Numbered from the stretch's first letter, positions 1 through 7,953 are shown. The stretch: DNA of 8,802 bases from Actinomycetota bacterium (GCA_009703845.1 WLFI01000021.1:1-8802); one strand, 5' to 3'. Notes: generated by a model not told the origin, from the letters alone. Numbers and translations: made by a program.

Positions 1-465
1 GGCCAGGGCATCGGGAATCGAGTGGTTTACCGCAATGAACTCGAGGTTGAAGCCGCCGAGGGTTTCGTGCTGCCCCTCGCTGACCACCATCGAGTATGGG
101 GTGATGCGGTGTTCTTTTAGTTTTGCCTCGACGAAGGCGAGGGTTAGCGCCGAACCAAGTAGCGGAATGTCGGCCTTGAGCTTGAGCAGATAGGGCACGC
201 CACCGATGTGGTCTTCGTGGCCGTGCGTAAGCACCAGGCCAATGATGTCGTCTAGTCGATCGCGCAGGTAACCGAAGTCGGGCAAGATTACGTCGATGCC
301 CGGCTGGTGCTCTTCAGGAAAGAGCACACCGCAGTCAACGATGAGCAGTTTTGAATCGATTTCGAAGACGGTCATGTTTCGACCGATCTCTCCGATTCCA
401 CCCAGCGGGATGATGCGAAGCACACCAGGCTTCAGCGGGGCGGGTTGCGGGAGGGTCTGAACCAT
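1..465 (-). CDS. rnj: Ribonuclease J, N-terminal part (runs off the left edge)
   Basis: This is the first 155 residues of RNase J, a metallo-beta-lactamase/beta-CASP nuclease that acts as 5'-3' exonuclease and endonuclease in rRNA maturation and mRNA decay. The opening PLGGIGEIGRN block lies at residues 20-30. The zinc-binding motif HGHEDHIGG lies at 81-89 (ligands H81, H83, D85, H86), and a further likely metal ligand is H148 in VNHSIPDA. Family members are about 550 residues, so roughly a quarter is present; the beta-CASP and C-terminal domains lie outside the window. The ATG at 463-465 begins 11 bases after the dapA stop. A purine stretch (AAAAGAG) precedes it as a modest ribosome site, so co-transcription and probably coupling with dapA are expected. 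The dapA-rnj order is standard in actinobacteria. No frameshift is seen. Confidence 0.95.
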   Translation of the reverse strand, partial: MVQTLPQPAPLKPGVLRIIPLGGIGEIGRNMTVFEIDSKLLIVDCGVLFPEEHQPGIDVILPDFGYLRDRLDDIIGLVLTHGHEDHIGGVPYLLKLKADIPLLGSALTLAFVEAKLKEHRITPYSMVVSEGQHETLGGFNLEFIAVNHSIPDALA

Positions 466-476
466 GGGGCTCTTTT

Positions 477-1454
477 CTAGCGAGTAGTGCCAGCCACCTT
501 CGGCAGAGCACCACCGGCTGCTGCGTTGCGGTCTGGGCGGAAGTTTTCGAATGACAAGCCGGTGATCTGTTTAACCAGATCGATGTCGGCTTCGATGCGG
601 GCGGCTTCAGATTCTTCTGGGCCGACCAGTGGTAACCGAACGCGCGGGCTGTCGATGAGACCTAGCCCGTGCAAGATGTATTTCGATGCCACGGTGCCGG
701 GCACGTGGTTCATGGCGGCGCGCACCAAAGGCTCAAGCGAGTTGTGCACCTTTAGCGCGTGATGAAAATCGTTGCGGTTGGTGGCGTCAACCATTTCGCG
801 GTAGGCGGCTGGCGCGATGTTTGCTGTTACGCCAATCAAGCCGGTTGCCCCAATCGAAAGGTGTGGAAGCACGTTGCCGTCATCACCCGAGAAGTAGAGC
901 AGGTCGGTTTCGTTCATCACGCGCGAAGCCTGAGCAAAGTCACCCTTGGCGTCTTTGACGGCGACGATGTTCGGGTGCTTTGCGGCGCGAAGAATGGTTT
1001 CGAAGTTGATCGGAATGCCCGCGCGACCTGGAATGTCATAAAGAATCACAGGCAGGTCGGTGGCGTCGGCAATCATTCTGAAGTGGGTTAGCACTCCGGC
1101 CTGAGTCGGCTTGTTGTAGTAAGGAGTGACGATCATTACACCGTCTGCGCCAGCTTTTTCAGAGGCCTTGTAGAGCTCCATGGCGTGAGCGGTTTCGTTT
1201 GAACCACCGCCGGTGATGATTTTTGCGCGACCGGCAGCAACCGACTTGCCAACCTCGACAAGCTTCAGCTTCTCTTTGTCAGTGAGCGTGGATGTTTCGC
1301 CAGTAGTGCCGGTAACCACGACGCCATCCGCGCCGTTTGAAATCACGTAGTCGATGTGCTTCTCGGTAGCAGACCAGTCAACTTCGCCATCGGCGTTCAT
1401 CGGAGTGACGAGTGCAACCAGCACTTGTCCGAAGAGATTACGTTGCTCTGACAT
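477..1454 (-). CDS. dapA: 4-hydroxy-tetrahydrodipicolinate synthase
   Basis: DapA condenses pyruvate with aspartate semialdehyde in the cytoplasm, the first committed step to diaminopimelate and lysine. The 325-residue protein is a TIM barrel. Visible signature residues are the TGTTGE loop at 48-53 (T50, T51), PYYNKP at 111-116, the catalytic tyrosine in LYDIPGRAG (Y139, with substrate-binding R144), the Schiff-base lysine K167 in VAVKDAKGD, and the GVTAN segment near 208-212. The length is slightly above the usual 290-300, because of an Ala/Gly/Pro-rich C-terminal tail after about residue 305 that looks disordered. The ATG at 1454 has an AAAGG ribosome site about 9 bases upstream. It lies 26 bases after thyX and 11 before rnj, all on one strand. 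No lysine riboswitch or own terminator fits in the short upstream gap, so expression probably follows the thyX promoter. Confidence 0.97.
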   Translation of the reverse strand: MSEQRNLFGQVLVALVTPMNADGEVDWSATEKHIDYVISNGADGVVVTGTTGETSTLTDKEKLKLVEVGKSVAAGRAKIITGGGSNETAHAMELYKASEKAGADGVMIVTPYYNKPTQAGVLTHFRMIADATDLPVILYDIPGRAGIPINFETILRAAKHPNIVAVKDAKGDFAQASRVMNETDLLYFSGDDGNVLPHLSIGATGLIGVTANIAPAAYREMVDATNRNDFHHALKVHNSLEPLVRAAMNHVPGTVASKYILHGLGLIDSPRVRLPLVGPEESEAARIEADIDLVKQITGLSFENFRPDRNAAAGGALPKVAGTTR

Positions 1455-1480
1455 GGTTACTTACCTTTAGTGCGCAAGCC

Positions 1481-2206
1481 TTATGGGGCTACGCGGCCGT
1501 TCTTGTTGAATGCCTCGTAGGTGAAAGGCATGAGCTGAGCCCAGGCGTCTTCCATCTTCTCGGCGCACATTTCGATTTCACGCTGTGGGAATGACGGAAA
1601 GTGGGTGCCTTCGCGCTTGGTACGGAGGCTCAAGAAATTCATCAGCGCACGAGAGTTCATGGTGACGTACATGCTCGAGTAGATGTTGAGCGGAAGGACG
1701 ATGCGGGCAACCTCGCGGGCGACTCCGGCTTCGAGCATCCGCTGGTATGACTCATAAGCCTGAAGGCTCACGGTGCGGGTTTCTTGCTCAACCAAAGCGG
1801 TTTGCTCGGCGGTTCCCGGAATGAACTCGTAGTGACCGGTTTTACCGATCTGAACTAGGTTGCGCTCTGGGCCTGGCACATAGAAAACCGGGCTGAGCTC
1901 CTTGTAGCGACCCGATTCTTCGTTGTACGAAGCGATGCGGTGACGCATGAACTCGCGGAATACGAAGATTGGGGCTTGAACATAGAAAGTCATTGAGTTG
2001 TGCTCGAACGGTGAACCGTGACGGTCGCGCATGAGGTAGTTGATCAGCCCCATGTCTCGAGCTGAGGCTTCGGTGCCGGCGCTGGCTGACTCAAGGGTTT
2101 GTTCACCTTGAGTAGACACGCGGGCGGCAAAAAGCACGTCTGAGTCGCTAGCGCTTGAACGCACTAGCTCTACGGTTACATCGCTGCGGAAAATGATATC
2201 GGACAC
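1481..2206 (-). CDS. thyX: Flavin-dependent thymidylate synthase ThyX
   Basis: ThyX makes dTMP from dUMP using FAD, NADPH and methylene-tetrahydrofolate. It is unrelated in fold to ThyA. The 241-residue protein carries the ThyX signature RHR-X7-S at 88-98 (R88, H89, R90, S98) within RHRIASYNEESGRY. It also has the conserved GVAREVARIVLP block at 161-172 and the NSRALMNFLSLR segment at 184-195, which contribute to the flavin/dUMP site of the tetramer. The only reasonable start is a GTG at 2204-2206: an in-frame TGA lies two codons upstream, and the GAGG is too close to the start to be a normal ribosome site. A TANNNT element six bases before the GTG suggests a leaderless message. It is the first gene of a thyX-dapA-rnj operon and is divergent from the thioredoxin-like gene. 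No thyA is present in this window. Confidence 0.97.
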   Translation of the reverse strand: MSDIIFRSDVTVELVRSSASDSDVLFAARVSTQGEQTLESASAGTEASARDMGLINYLMRDRHGSPFEHNSMTFYVQAPIFVFREFMRHRIASYNEESGRYKELSPVFYVPGPERNLVQIGKTGHYEFIPGTAEQTALVEQETRTVSLQAYESYQRMLEAGVAREVARIVLPLNIYSSMYVTMNSRALMNFLSLRTKREGTHFPSFPQREIEMCAEKMEDAWAQLMPFTYEAFNKNGRVAP

Positions 2207-2212
2207 CCCTCA

Positions 2213-2241
2213 ATGTTAGTGGTCTGGAGGCGGCGTAAGAA
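2213..2241 (-). promoter_or_regulatory. Candidate leaderless promoter of thyX
   Basis: On the minus strand a TAACAT hexamer (2213-2218) fits the actinobacterial -10 pattern TANNNT. Six bases separate it from the thyX GTG, the spacing expected if transcription starts on the first base of the start codon. A weak -35 match, TTCTTA (2236-2241), sits exactly 17 bases upstream. The lack of a correctly spaced ribosome site supports the reading. No experimental start is known here. Confidence 0.55.
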
Positions 2242-2276
2242 TGCGAAACACTAGAGCGCAGGCGGGCGAGCGAACC

Positions 2277-2282
2277 TAGCCT
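2277..2282 (+). promoter_or_regulatory. Candidate leaderless -10 element of the thioredoxin-like gene
   Basis: TAGCCT fits TANNNT and ends six bases before the ATG at 2289. That is the same spacing as the thyX element on the opposite strand. No recognisable -35 hexamer lies at 16-19 bases upstream, and no good Shine-Dalgarno sequence precedes the ATG. The two divergent promoters share an 82-base gap (2207-2288). Confidence 0.45.
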
Positions 2283-2288
2283 AGAGAC

Positions 2289-2732
2289 ATGGATCAGACC
2301 TCGCGCTTGCTGCTCGTTTTGGGTGTAATCACCCTCGCGAGCATCCTCGGTTTGATTTGGCGAACCATGCAGGGTCGAGCCAAGCTGCTGAAGTCGGGTC
2401 TTCAGGTTGATTTGAAAGAACTTGGGGCTACCAAAGATGGTCTGCCGGTCACCGAATTTGGCGAGCGCATCACCTTTTTGCAATTCTCGAGTGAATTTTG
2501 CGCGACCTGCAAATCGACCGCTCGGGTCTTTGGCGAACTAGAAAACCACTCGAGTGACGTTCTGCACATCGAGGTTGACATCACCAATCGACTCGATTTG
2601 GCCAACAAGTACAACATTTTGCAAACCCCAACCACACTGGTGCTCGATAGGCGCGGCGTAGTTCAGTCGCGAATTGGCGGGGCACCGAAACAGAACACCC
2701 TAGAAGAACAGTTAGGAACCTTCGTTATCTAA
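2289..2732 (+). CDS. Membrane-anchored thioredoxin-like protein
   Basis: This 147-residue protein has one N-terminal hydrophobic helix (about 7-25) and a thioredoxin-fold domain (about 50-147). The redox motif is CATC (C71-C74) in SSEFCATCK, and the cis-proline loop is TPT at 113-115. It should therefore catalyse thiol-disulfide exchange at the membrane. Positive charges cluster after the helix (R25, R30, K32, K35), while the short N-terminus is nearly neutral. By the positive-inside rule this places the domain on the cytoplasmic side, unlike secreted TlpA/ResA proteins; that is an inference. The CATC dipeptide also differs from the CGPC of housekeeping thioredoxins. The stop codon overlaps the start of the DUF4395 gene (TAATG), so the two are translationally coupled and probably functional partners. 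The substrate is unknown. Confidence 0.85.
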   Translation: MDQTSRLLLVLGVITLASILGLIWRTMQGRAKLLKSGLQVDLKELGATKDGLPVTEFGERITFLQFSSEFCATCKSTARVFGELENHSSDVLHIEVDITNRLDLANKYNILQTPTTLVLDRRGVVQSRIGGAPKQNTLEEQLGTFVI

Positions 2733-3178
2733 TGGCAAAACCACAGATTGACCCAAGAGGCCCGCGCTTTGGCGCCGCAATCACCGCCACCGCGCTCGCC
2801 GTAACCATTTATTTGGGCCTGGATGCTTCGACCGAGGCCGCCGCTTTCGCACTGCTTCTCGTGCTCACCGGTTTGTTTGCGATCGGTGCGATTTTCGGCA
2901 CCAGTAAGCACCCTTACGCCTGGTTGTTCAAAACCCTGGTTCGCCCACGTTTGGGGGCGCCAACCGAACTTGAAGACGCTGCCCCGCCTCAGTTCGCTCA
3001 GGCCGTAGGTCTATTTGTGGCTGGCGTTGGCGTTGTGTTGCACCTTGCCGGTGTTGAGTATGGTTTGGTTGCCGCTGCGGCTGCGGCCTTCGTGGCTTCG
3101 TTCTTGAACTCGGTGTTCAACTACTGCCTGGGCTGCCAGATGTACCTAGGTCTAAAGCGCCTAAAGGTTATTCGCTAA
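2732..3178 (+). CDS. DUF4395 family membrane protein
   Basis: This 148-residue protein resembles the DUF4395 family, whose function is not established. Visible are the N-terminal IDPRGPRFGA motif (6-15) and four predicted membrane helices (about 14-32, 36-56, 90-107, 110-131). A basic loop lies between helices 2 and 3 (PYAWLFKTLVRPRLG, 61-75). A CLGC pair (C132, C135) at the end of helix 4 is followed by a basic tail. The charge pattern puts the N-terminus, middle loop, C-terminus and the cysteine pair at the cytoplasmic face. It overlaps the thioredoxin-like gene by one base, so its CxxC is a natural candidate target of that thioredoxin; this is inference. The 3' end overlaps the convergent TPR-like gene by 11 bases. 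No terminator is visible after it. Confidence 0.85.
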   Translation: MAKPQIDPRGPRFGAAITATALAVTIYLGLDASTEAAAFALLLVLTGLFAIGAIFGTSKHPYAWLFKTLVRPRLGAPTELEDAAPPQFAQAVGLFVAGVGVVLHLAGVEYGLVAAAAAAFVASFLNSVFNYCLGCQMYLGLKRLKVIR

Positions 3179-3605
3179 GTTTTATGGCTTTGCGCATGCA
3201 GGCTCGAGCCCTGCGGCGATCACTCGCGGCATCGTAGGCAAGGCCTAGGGCGAACCATCGAGTCCAGTTATCTGGGTCGGCATAGGCGGCATCTCGAAAC
3301 TTACCGAACTCTGCGTCGGCGCTTGCTCTGGTTGGGCGACCGCTCGGGCGCAACTCATAGTCGAAGTGCGGCCACTGCCCAGACTCTTCGAGCTTTTTGG
3401 CAAGCTTTTCTACCTTTAGGCCGAATCTGAGTTCGGTGATAATCGCCCAGATCGCCAAAACCGGAAAGATAAACAGCAGTCCGCCCAGCAGTGCTGGAAA
3501 CAGCGAACCCGAACCGATAAGCACAAGAGCGGTGTTGCCGAGCAGGGCGATGTACATGATCACAAGGGCGCTGGTGACTATTGCGCCAATCTTTGCGCCG
3601 GTCAT
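3168..3605 (-). CDS. Two-TM protein with a C-terminal TPR-like region, function unknown
   Basis: I do not recognise a characterised family. The 145-residue protein has two hydrophobic helices (about 6-30 and 36-58) joined by a short Gly/Ser turn. A charged stretch (about 59-75, possibly helical) follows, then a proline-containing linker. The C-terminal segment (about 97-145) has the spacing and residues of a helix-turn-helix TPR unit, including NWTRWFALGLAYDAASDRRRA and a final amphipathic helix. TPR units normally bind other proteins, so an anchored scaffold is plausible but unproven. Its ATG overlaps the dapB stop (ATGA, 3602-3605), which implies translational coupling, and it closes the pnp-M16-dapB operon. 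The gene ends inside the last codons of the convergent DUF4395 gene. Confidence 0.75.
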   Translation of the reverse strand: MTGAKIGAIVTSALVIMYIALLGNTALVLIGSGSLFPALLGGLLFIFPVLAIWAIITELRFGLKVEKLAKKLEESGQWPHFDYELRPSGRPTRASADAEFGKFRDAAYADPDNWTRWFALGLAYDAASDRRRARACMRKAIKLSE

Positions 3606-4309
3606 TTGAATACGGCGTCTAGCCCAACGTGCAGGCCCTGCGCGTCGGCTGCAAAGCGAATGGCTGCCAGAATGCCTGCCGAGTATGCGCTAACCGAAGT
3701 GGTTTCGTGGCTGATCGTCAGCAGCTCGCTGACTCCCCCGAAATGCACGTCTTGCTTTGCACTCACGCCTGCCAAACGAAGGCTGTGAACGGGGATGCCT
3801 GCGACGAGCTGCCCGCGGGCATCCTGGTCGGCGGCCGGAGCGGTCACGGGGGTGGTTCGGTTTGCCGAAATCAACTCTGCGGTGCGAACGGCAGTGCCCG
3901 AAGGTGAGTCAAGTTTGCCGGCGTGGTGAGTTTCGACGATTTCGATGCTGTCGAAAAACTTGCCAGCTTCGGCGGCGAATCGAGTAGCCAGCATCGAACC
4001 AACCGAAAAGTTTGGAATCACCACTACTGCGGCCTGGCCAAGGTCATTCAGTTCGGCGAGCCTAGCAGCACTCCAGCCACTGGTGCCGACCACGATTTTT
4101 TGGCCGGCTGAGATGGCCTTGGCGACAACCTGCTGGCTGACATCAAGGCGAGTTACTTCAAAAATGACGTCTGCGCCGTCGCTCAGCGAGGCGTCGCTTC
4201 GGCTGTCAAGGGCAGAATGCAGCTCGAGGTCGTTGGCTGCCTCGATTAGTTCGAGCGCCAACTTGCCCATGCGCCCGGTTGCGCCGACTACAGATACCTT
4301 GATTGCCAT
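3602..4309 (-). CDS. dapB: 4-hydroxy-tetrahydrodipicolinate reductase
   Basis: DapB reduces the DapA product with NAD(P)H to tetrahydrodipicolinate, the second step of the diaminopimelate/lysine branch. The 235-residue protein has the nucleotide-binding loop GATGRMG at 9-15, the GTSGW segment at 75-79, and the active-site block ETHHAGKLDSPSGTA at 126-140. That block includes the presumed general acid H128, its neighbour H129, K132 and the substrate loop SGT (137-139). The block reads DSPSGT where many family members have DAPSGT, a mild change. The length is a little below the usual 245-270. The ATG at 4307-4309 follows the M16 stop by nine bases with only a weak ribosome site, so coupling to the upstream gene is likely. 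It overlaps the downstream TPR-like gene by four bases. DapA sits in the neighbouring operon. Confidence 0.96.
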   Translation of the reverse strand: MAIKVSVVGATGRMGKLALELIEAANDLELHSALDSRSDASLSDGADVIFEVTRLDVSQQVVAKAISAGQKIVVGTSGWSAARLAELNDLGQAAVVVIPNFSVGSMLATRFAAEAGKFFDSIEIVETHHAGKLDSPSGTAVRTAELISANRTTPVTAPAADQDARGQLVAGIPVHSLRLAGVSAKQDVHFGGVSELLTISHETTSVSAYSAGILAAIRFAADAQGLHVGLDAVFK

Positions 4310-4318
4310 TGCTCTAGA

Positions 4319-5653
4319 TTAGACCAGCCCGGCGAAGGTGTCTTCGGTTAGGTCACCAACTGCAACAATGTTCATCGCGCGGCCGGCGATATCGGCAGCC
4401 AAGTCTCGAACGTCTGACACCGTTACCTCGCGGAATCGACGCAAAGCCTCATCTAGCGGAACGAATTCGCCGGTAGAGAGTTCGGTTCCCGAAAGTCGGC
4501 TCATGCGAGCCTGGGTGCTTTCGAATTTCAATGCGAGTCCGCCAGACACGTTGCCGAAGGCAAGTTCGAGTTCGGCTGCCGTGATTCCATCGGTGGCGAC
4601 TTTTTGTAGTTCGGCCAGCATGAGTTCGGCGACTTCGCGGGCCTTTGCGGGCGAGCATCCGGCATAGAGGCCGAACACGCCAGCGTCTGAGTAGCCCTGG
4701 TTGAATGAGTAGGTCGAATAGGCAAGACCGCGTTTTTCGCGAATTTCTTGGAATAGGCGCGATGACATTCCGCCACCCAGCACGGTATTCAAAACTGCCA
4801 TGGCATAGCGACGGTAGTCGTTGCCGACAATGCCCTCGGTGCCAATCAAAATGTTTGCCTGAGAATTTTCTTCGTGGATGACTCGCAGCGAGCCCATCGG
4901 AACGATTTCGGCCGACGCCAGCGAGCGTCGTTCGCGGGGCGAAGCCTTCACGCTCAAATCCCAGCCAGCCGCACCAAACCCGGCTTCGGCAAGTTCGACG
5001 ATTTGTTCGTGCTCGAGTTTTCCGGCAACCGCAATCACGATGTCTTGCGGGCGGTAGTTGGCCTTGTAGTGTTCCCAAACCGCATCACGGGTGACGTTGG
5101 TGATGGTTTCGTTGGTTCCGCCGATTGGGCGACCTAGTTCGTGTTCGCCGAGCACCTGTTCGAAGAAGGCCTCGTGAGCAACGTCTTGAGGGTCATCCTC
5201 GTTCATGGCGAGCTCTTCAAGAATCACGGTTCGTTCGTTGTTGAACTCGTGCTCATCTAGAACCGAAGAGGTGAGCATGTCGGCAATCACATCGATAGCC
5301 AGTGGCACGGCAGATTCTTGCACTCGCGCGTAATACGAAGTGTGCTCTTTGCCGGTCGAGGCATTCGAAGAGCCACCAACCGAGTCGAATGCGATGGCGA
5401 TGTCTAGGGCAGATCGCTTTGCGGTGCCCTTGAACAACAGGTGTTCAAGAAAGTGAGTCGAGCCAAAGTGGCCGTTTGTTTCGTCGCGGCTTCCGACTCC
5501 CACCGAGAACGACACCGAAGCGCTTTGCACGCCCGGCACCGCCTCGGTTAAAACGCGAACACCGCTTGGGAGGACAGTGCGACGAATCACACTGCCGTCC
5601 GAAGCGGTGAACGAGAGTTCGTTTTGGTCTAGCGGAAAGATAACTTCAGTCAT
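4319..5653 (-). CDS. M16 family zinc peptidase (PepR/mitochondrial processing peptidase-like)
   Basis: This is a 444-residue inverzincin of the M16B type, cytoplasmic by appearance since no signal peptide is seen. The inverted zinc motif HFLEH lies at 67-71 (ligands H67 and H71, catalytic E70), and the distal zinc ligand is probably E147 in ERTVILEELAM, with E140 between. The C-terminal M16 half carries the REKRGLAYSTYS segment (305-316), typical of substrate binding in this family. Length and two-domain layout match single-chain bacterial M16B enzymes that pair as dimers. M. tuberculosis has the relative PepR directly after its PNPase gene, the same context as here. The ATG lies 28 bases after pnp with only a weak upstream AGG. 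Its natural substrate is not known. The gene stops nine bases before dapB. Confidence 0.93.
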   Translation of the reverse strand: MTEVIFPLDQNELSFTASDGSVIRRTVLPSGVRVLTEAVPGVQSASVSFSVGVGSRDETNGHFGSTHFLEHLLFKGTAKRSALDIAIAFDSVGGSSNASTGKEHTSYYARVQESAVPLAIDVIADMLTSSVLDEHEFNNERTVILEELAMNEDDPQDVAHEAFFEQVLGEHELGRPIGGTNETITNVTRDAVWEHYKANYRPQDIVIAVAGKLEHEQIVELAEAGFGAAGWDLSVKASPRERRSLASAEIVPMGSLRVIHEENSQANILIGTEGIVGNDYRRYAMAVLNTVLGGGMSSRLFQEIREKRGLAYSTYSFNQGYSDAGVFGLYAGCSPAKAREVAELMLAELQKVATDGITAAELELAFGNVSGGLALKFESTQARMSRLSGTELSTGEFVPLDEALRRFREVTVSDVRDLAADIAGRAMNIVAVGDLTEDTFAGLV

Positions 5654-5681
5654 GTTTTGCTAAACCTAAAACGAGCGTTGC

Positions 5682-7943
5682 TTATTCTTCGTCTGAGTCG
5701 TTTGACTCGTTCGAAGCGGCTTCTTCACCCTCGACAACTGGGGCTAGCGATAGCTTGCCGCGGTCGTCGATCTTGGTGATTTCGACCTGAATCTTCTGGC
5801 CAACCGAGAGAACGTCTTCAACGTTCTCAACGCGCTTGCCGCCCGAGATCTTCTTCAATTCTGAAACGTGCAGAAGGCCATCCTTGCCAGGAACCAGCGA
5901 AATGAACGCACCGAAGGTGGCCAGTTTCACTACGGTTCCGAGGAAGCGCTCGCCGATCTCAGGTACGTGAGGGTTGGCGATTGCGTTGATGGCAGCCTTG
6001 GCAGCCTCAGCCGAAGGGCCGTCGGTAGCACCGATGTAAACGGTTCCGTCGTCTTCGATCGAGATGTCGGCACCAGTGTCTTCTTGAATCTGGTTGATCA
6101 TCTTGCCCTTAGGGCCGATGACCTCACCGATCTTGTCGACAGGAATCTTCACAGCGATAACGCGAGGCGCAGTCGGAGCCATTTCGTCTGGCTCGTTGAT
6201 TGCCTGGTTCATGACCGAGAGAATGCGAAGACGTGCGTCGCGAGCCTGGGTCAGTGCGCCGGCTAGAACCTCTGATGGAATTCCATCGAGCTTGGTGTCT
6301 AGCTGAATCGCGGTGATGAACTCTGGAGTTCCGGCAACCTTGAAGTCCATGTCACCAAGAGCGTCTTCGGCACCGAGAATGTCGGTTAGTGCCGCATACT
6401 CGGTCTTTCCGTCAACGGTGTCAGAGATCAGACCCATTGCGATACCAGCAACCGGCGCGCGCAGTGGCACACCAGCGTTTAGTAGCGACAGGGTGGATGC
6501 ACAGACAGAACCCATCGAGGTTGAACCGTTTGAGCCAAGAGCCTCAGAAACCTGGCGAATGGCATACGGGAACTCGTCACGAGCAGGTAGCACTGGAACC
6601 AGTGCGCGCTCGGCAAGAGCACCGTGACCGATTTCGCGACGCTTAGGGGTGCCAACACGACCAACTTCACCAGTTGAGTAAGGAGGGAAGTTGTAGTTGT
6701 GCATGTAGCGCTTGCTGGTCTCAGGGCTTAGGGAGTCAATCTGCTGCTCCATCTTGAGCATGTTCAGAGTGGTGACACCAAGAATCTGGGTCTCTCCGCG
6801 CTGGAAGATAGCCGAACCGTGCACGCGTGGAAGAACCGAAACCTCGGCGTCCAGCGGGCGAATGTCGCTTAGGCCGCGACCATCGATACGAATCTTCTCT
6901 TTTAGCACGCGGGTGCGAACTACCTTCTTGGTAACCGACTTGTACGCAGCCGAAATCTGGCTGTGCAGTGACTCGTCAAGCTTGGCAACTAGCTGCTCTT
7001 TGACCGAAGCCTTGAGTGCGTCGTCGGCGTCTTGGCGGGCCTGCTTGTCGGCGATTAGGTAGATGCGACCGAGCTCTGCTTCTGCCAACTCTGCAACCGC
7101 GGCGAAAACCTCGTCGCTGTATGGCGGGAACAGTGGGTACTCGGTGAGTGGCTTAGCCGACTTAGCGGCAAGGCGGCTCTGAGCTTCGCAAAGTTCTTTG
7201 ATGAATGGCTTTGCGGCCTCTAGGCCCTGGGCCACGATTTCTTCGGTTGGAGCCTGAGCGCCCTCGTTCTTGATTAGGTTCCAAGCTGCGTCGGTAGCCT
7301 CTGCCTCAACCATCATGATTGCGACGTCTTCTTTACCGTTCTCGACAACTACGCGACCAGCAACGACCATGTCGAACACTGCGCGAACTAGCTGAGAGTG
7401 CTTAGGGAATGCAACCCACTGACCGTCGATCAATGCAACGCGAACGCCACCGACTGGGCCAGAGAATGGTAGACCGGCAAGCTGGGTTGAGATCGAAGCT
7501 GCGTTAATGGCAACAACGTCGTATAGCTCGTCTGGGTGAATCGCCATAACGGTGACGACTACCTGAATTTCGTTACGCAGACCATCTTCGAACGAAGGGC
7601 GTAGTGGGCGGTCGATTAGACGACAGGCCAAGATTGCTTCGGTTGATGGGCGGCCTTCGCGACGGAAGAACGATCCTGGAATGCGACCAGCTGCATACAT
7701 CTTCTCTTCGACATCGATGGTCAATGGGAAGAAGTCAAACTGATCTTTTGGCTGCTTGCTCGCGGTGGTTGCCGAGAACAGCATGGTTTCGCCATCGATG
7801 TAGACGGCGGCGGCACCCTGTGCCTGCTGGGCTAGACGCCCGGTTTCGAAACGGATGACACGCTTACCGTGCTTGCCGTTGTCGATGATGGCGTACTCAA
7901 CTTGAGTGCCATCCATTGCTTCGTAATTGTCTGGACCTACCAT
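5682..7943 (-). CDS. pnp: Polyribonucleotide nucleotidyltransferase (PNPase)
   Basis: PNPase degrades RNA 3'-5' by phosphorolysis and can add tails in reverse. In actinobacteria the protein was also named GpsI, for guanosine pentaphosphate synthetase. The 753 residues show the full domain order. RNase PH-like domain 1 (about 15-240) includes [12 protein letters not shown] (92-103) and RLIDRPLRP (108-116). A helical linker follows. RNase PH-like domain 2 (about 345-580) has [11 protein letters not shown] (471-481) and the catalytic/metal residues D527, D533 and K535 around GDMDFKVAG. The KH domain (about 593-655) has its GPKG loop at 610-613, and the S1 domain spans about 665-735. An acidic tail follows. 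The ATG at 7943 is fixed by an AGGAGG site four bases upstream. A structured leader lies before it, and the M16 gene follows after 28 bases without a visible terminator. Confidence 0.98.
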   Translation of the reverse strand: MVGPDNYEAMDGTQVEYAIIDNGKHGKRVIRFETGRLAQQAQGAAAVYIDGETMLFSATTASKQPKDQFDFFPLTIDVEEKMYAAGRIPGSFFRREGRPSTEAILACRLIDRPLRPSFEDGLRNEIQVVVTVMAIHPDELYDVVAINAASISTQLAGLPFSGPVGGVRVALIDGQWVAFPKHSQLVRAVFDMVVAGRVVVENGKEDVAIMMVEAEATDAAWNLIKNEGAQAPTEEIVAQGLEAAKPFIKELCEAQSRLAAKSAKPLTEYPLFPPYSDEVFAAVAELAEAELGRIYLIADKQARQDADDALKASVKEQLVAKLDESLHSQISAAYKSVTKKVVRTRVLKEKIRIDGRGLSDIRPLDAEVSVLPRVHGSAIFQRGETQILGVTTLNMLKMEQQIDSLSPETSKRYMHNYNFPPYSTGEVGRVGTPKRREIGHGALAERALVPVLPARDEFPYAIRQVSEALGSNGSTSMGSVCASTLSLLNAGVPLRAPVAGIAMGLISDTVDGKTEYAALTDILGAEDALGDMDFKVAGTPEFITAIQLDTKLDGIPSEVLAGALTQARDARLRILSVMNQAINEPDEMAPTAPRVIAVKIPVDKIGEVIGPKGKMINQIQEDTGADISIEDDGTVYIGATDGPSAEAAKAAINAIANPHVPEIGERFLGTVVKLATFGAFISLVPGKDGLLHVSELKKISGGKRVENVEDVLSVGQKIQVEITKIDDRGKLSLAPVVEGEEAASNESNDSDEE

Positions 7944-7947
7944 GGTC

Positions 7948-7953
7948 CCTCCT
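7948..7953 (-). promoter_or_regulatory. Strong Shine-Dalgarno site of pnp
   Basis: A perfect AGGAGG on the minus strand lies four bases before the ATG at 7943. It is the best ribosome site in the window and fixes the pnp start. It lies 14 bases downstream of a GC-rich hairpin, so leader folding could affect access to it. Confidence 0.9.

Noticed and set aside
487..1091. Open frames on the plus strand opposite dapA
   Set aside because: They are antisense to a complete dapA with intact catalytic residues, lack family motifs and ribosome sites, and are frame shadows.
1455..1480. A lysine riboswitch or separate promoter ahead of dapA
   Set aside because: The gap is only 26 bases, holds just a ribosome site, and is far too short for the riboswitch.
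2200..2216. GAGG before thyX as a normal ribosome site
   Set aside because: It sits directly against the GTG, too close for Shine-Dalgarno pairing, and a leaderless start fits better.
3196..3222. Inverted repeat GCAGG/CCTGC around a CTCGAG palindrome near the convergent junction, as a terminator
   Set aside because: It has no U-tract on either strand and lies within coding sequence of the TPR-like gene, so it is probably chance.
4449..5078. A 209-codon frame on the same strand inside the M16 gene
   Set aside because: It is an out-of-frame reading of a well-supported peptidase gene with an Arg-rich, low-quality translation.
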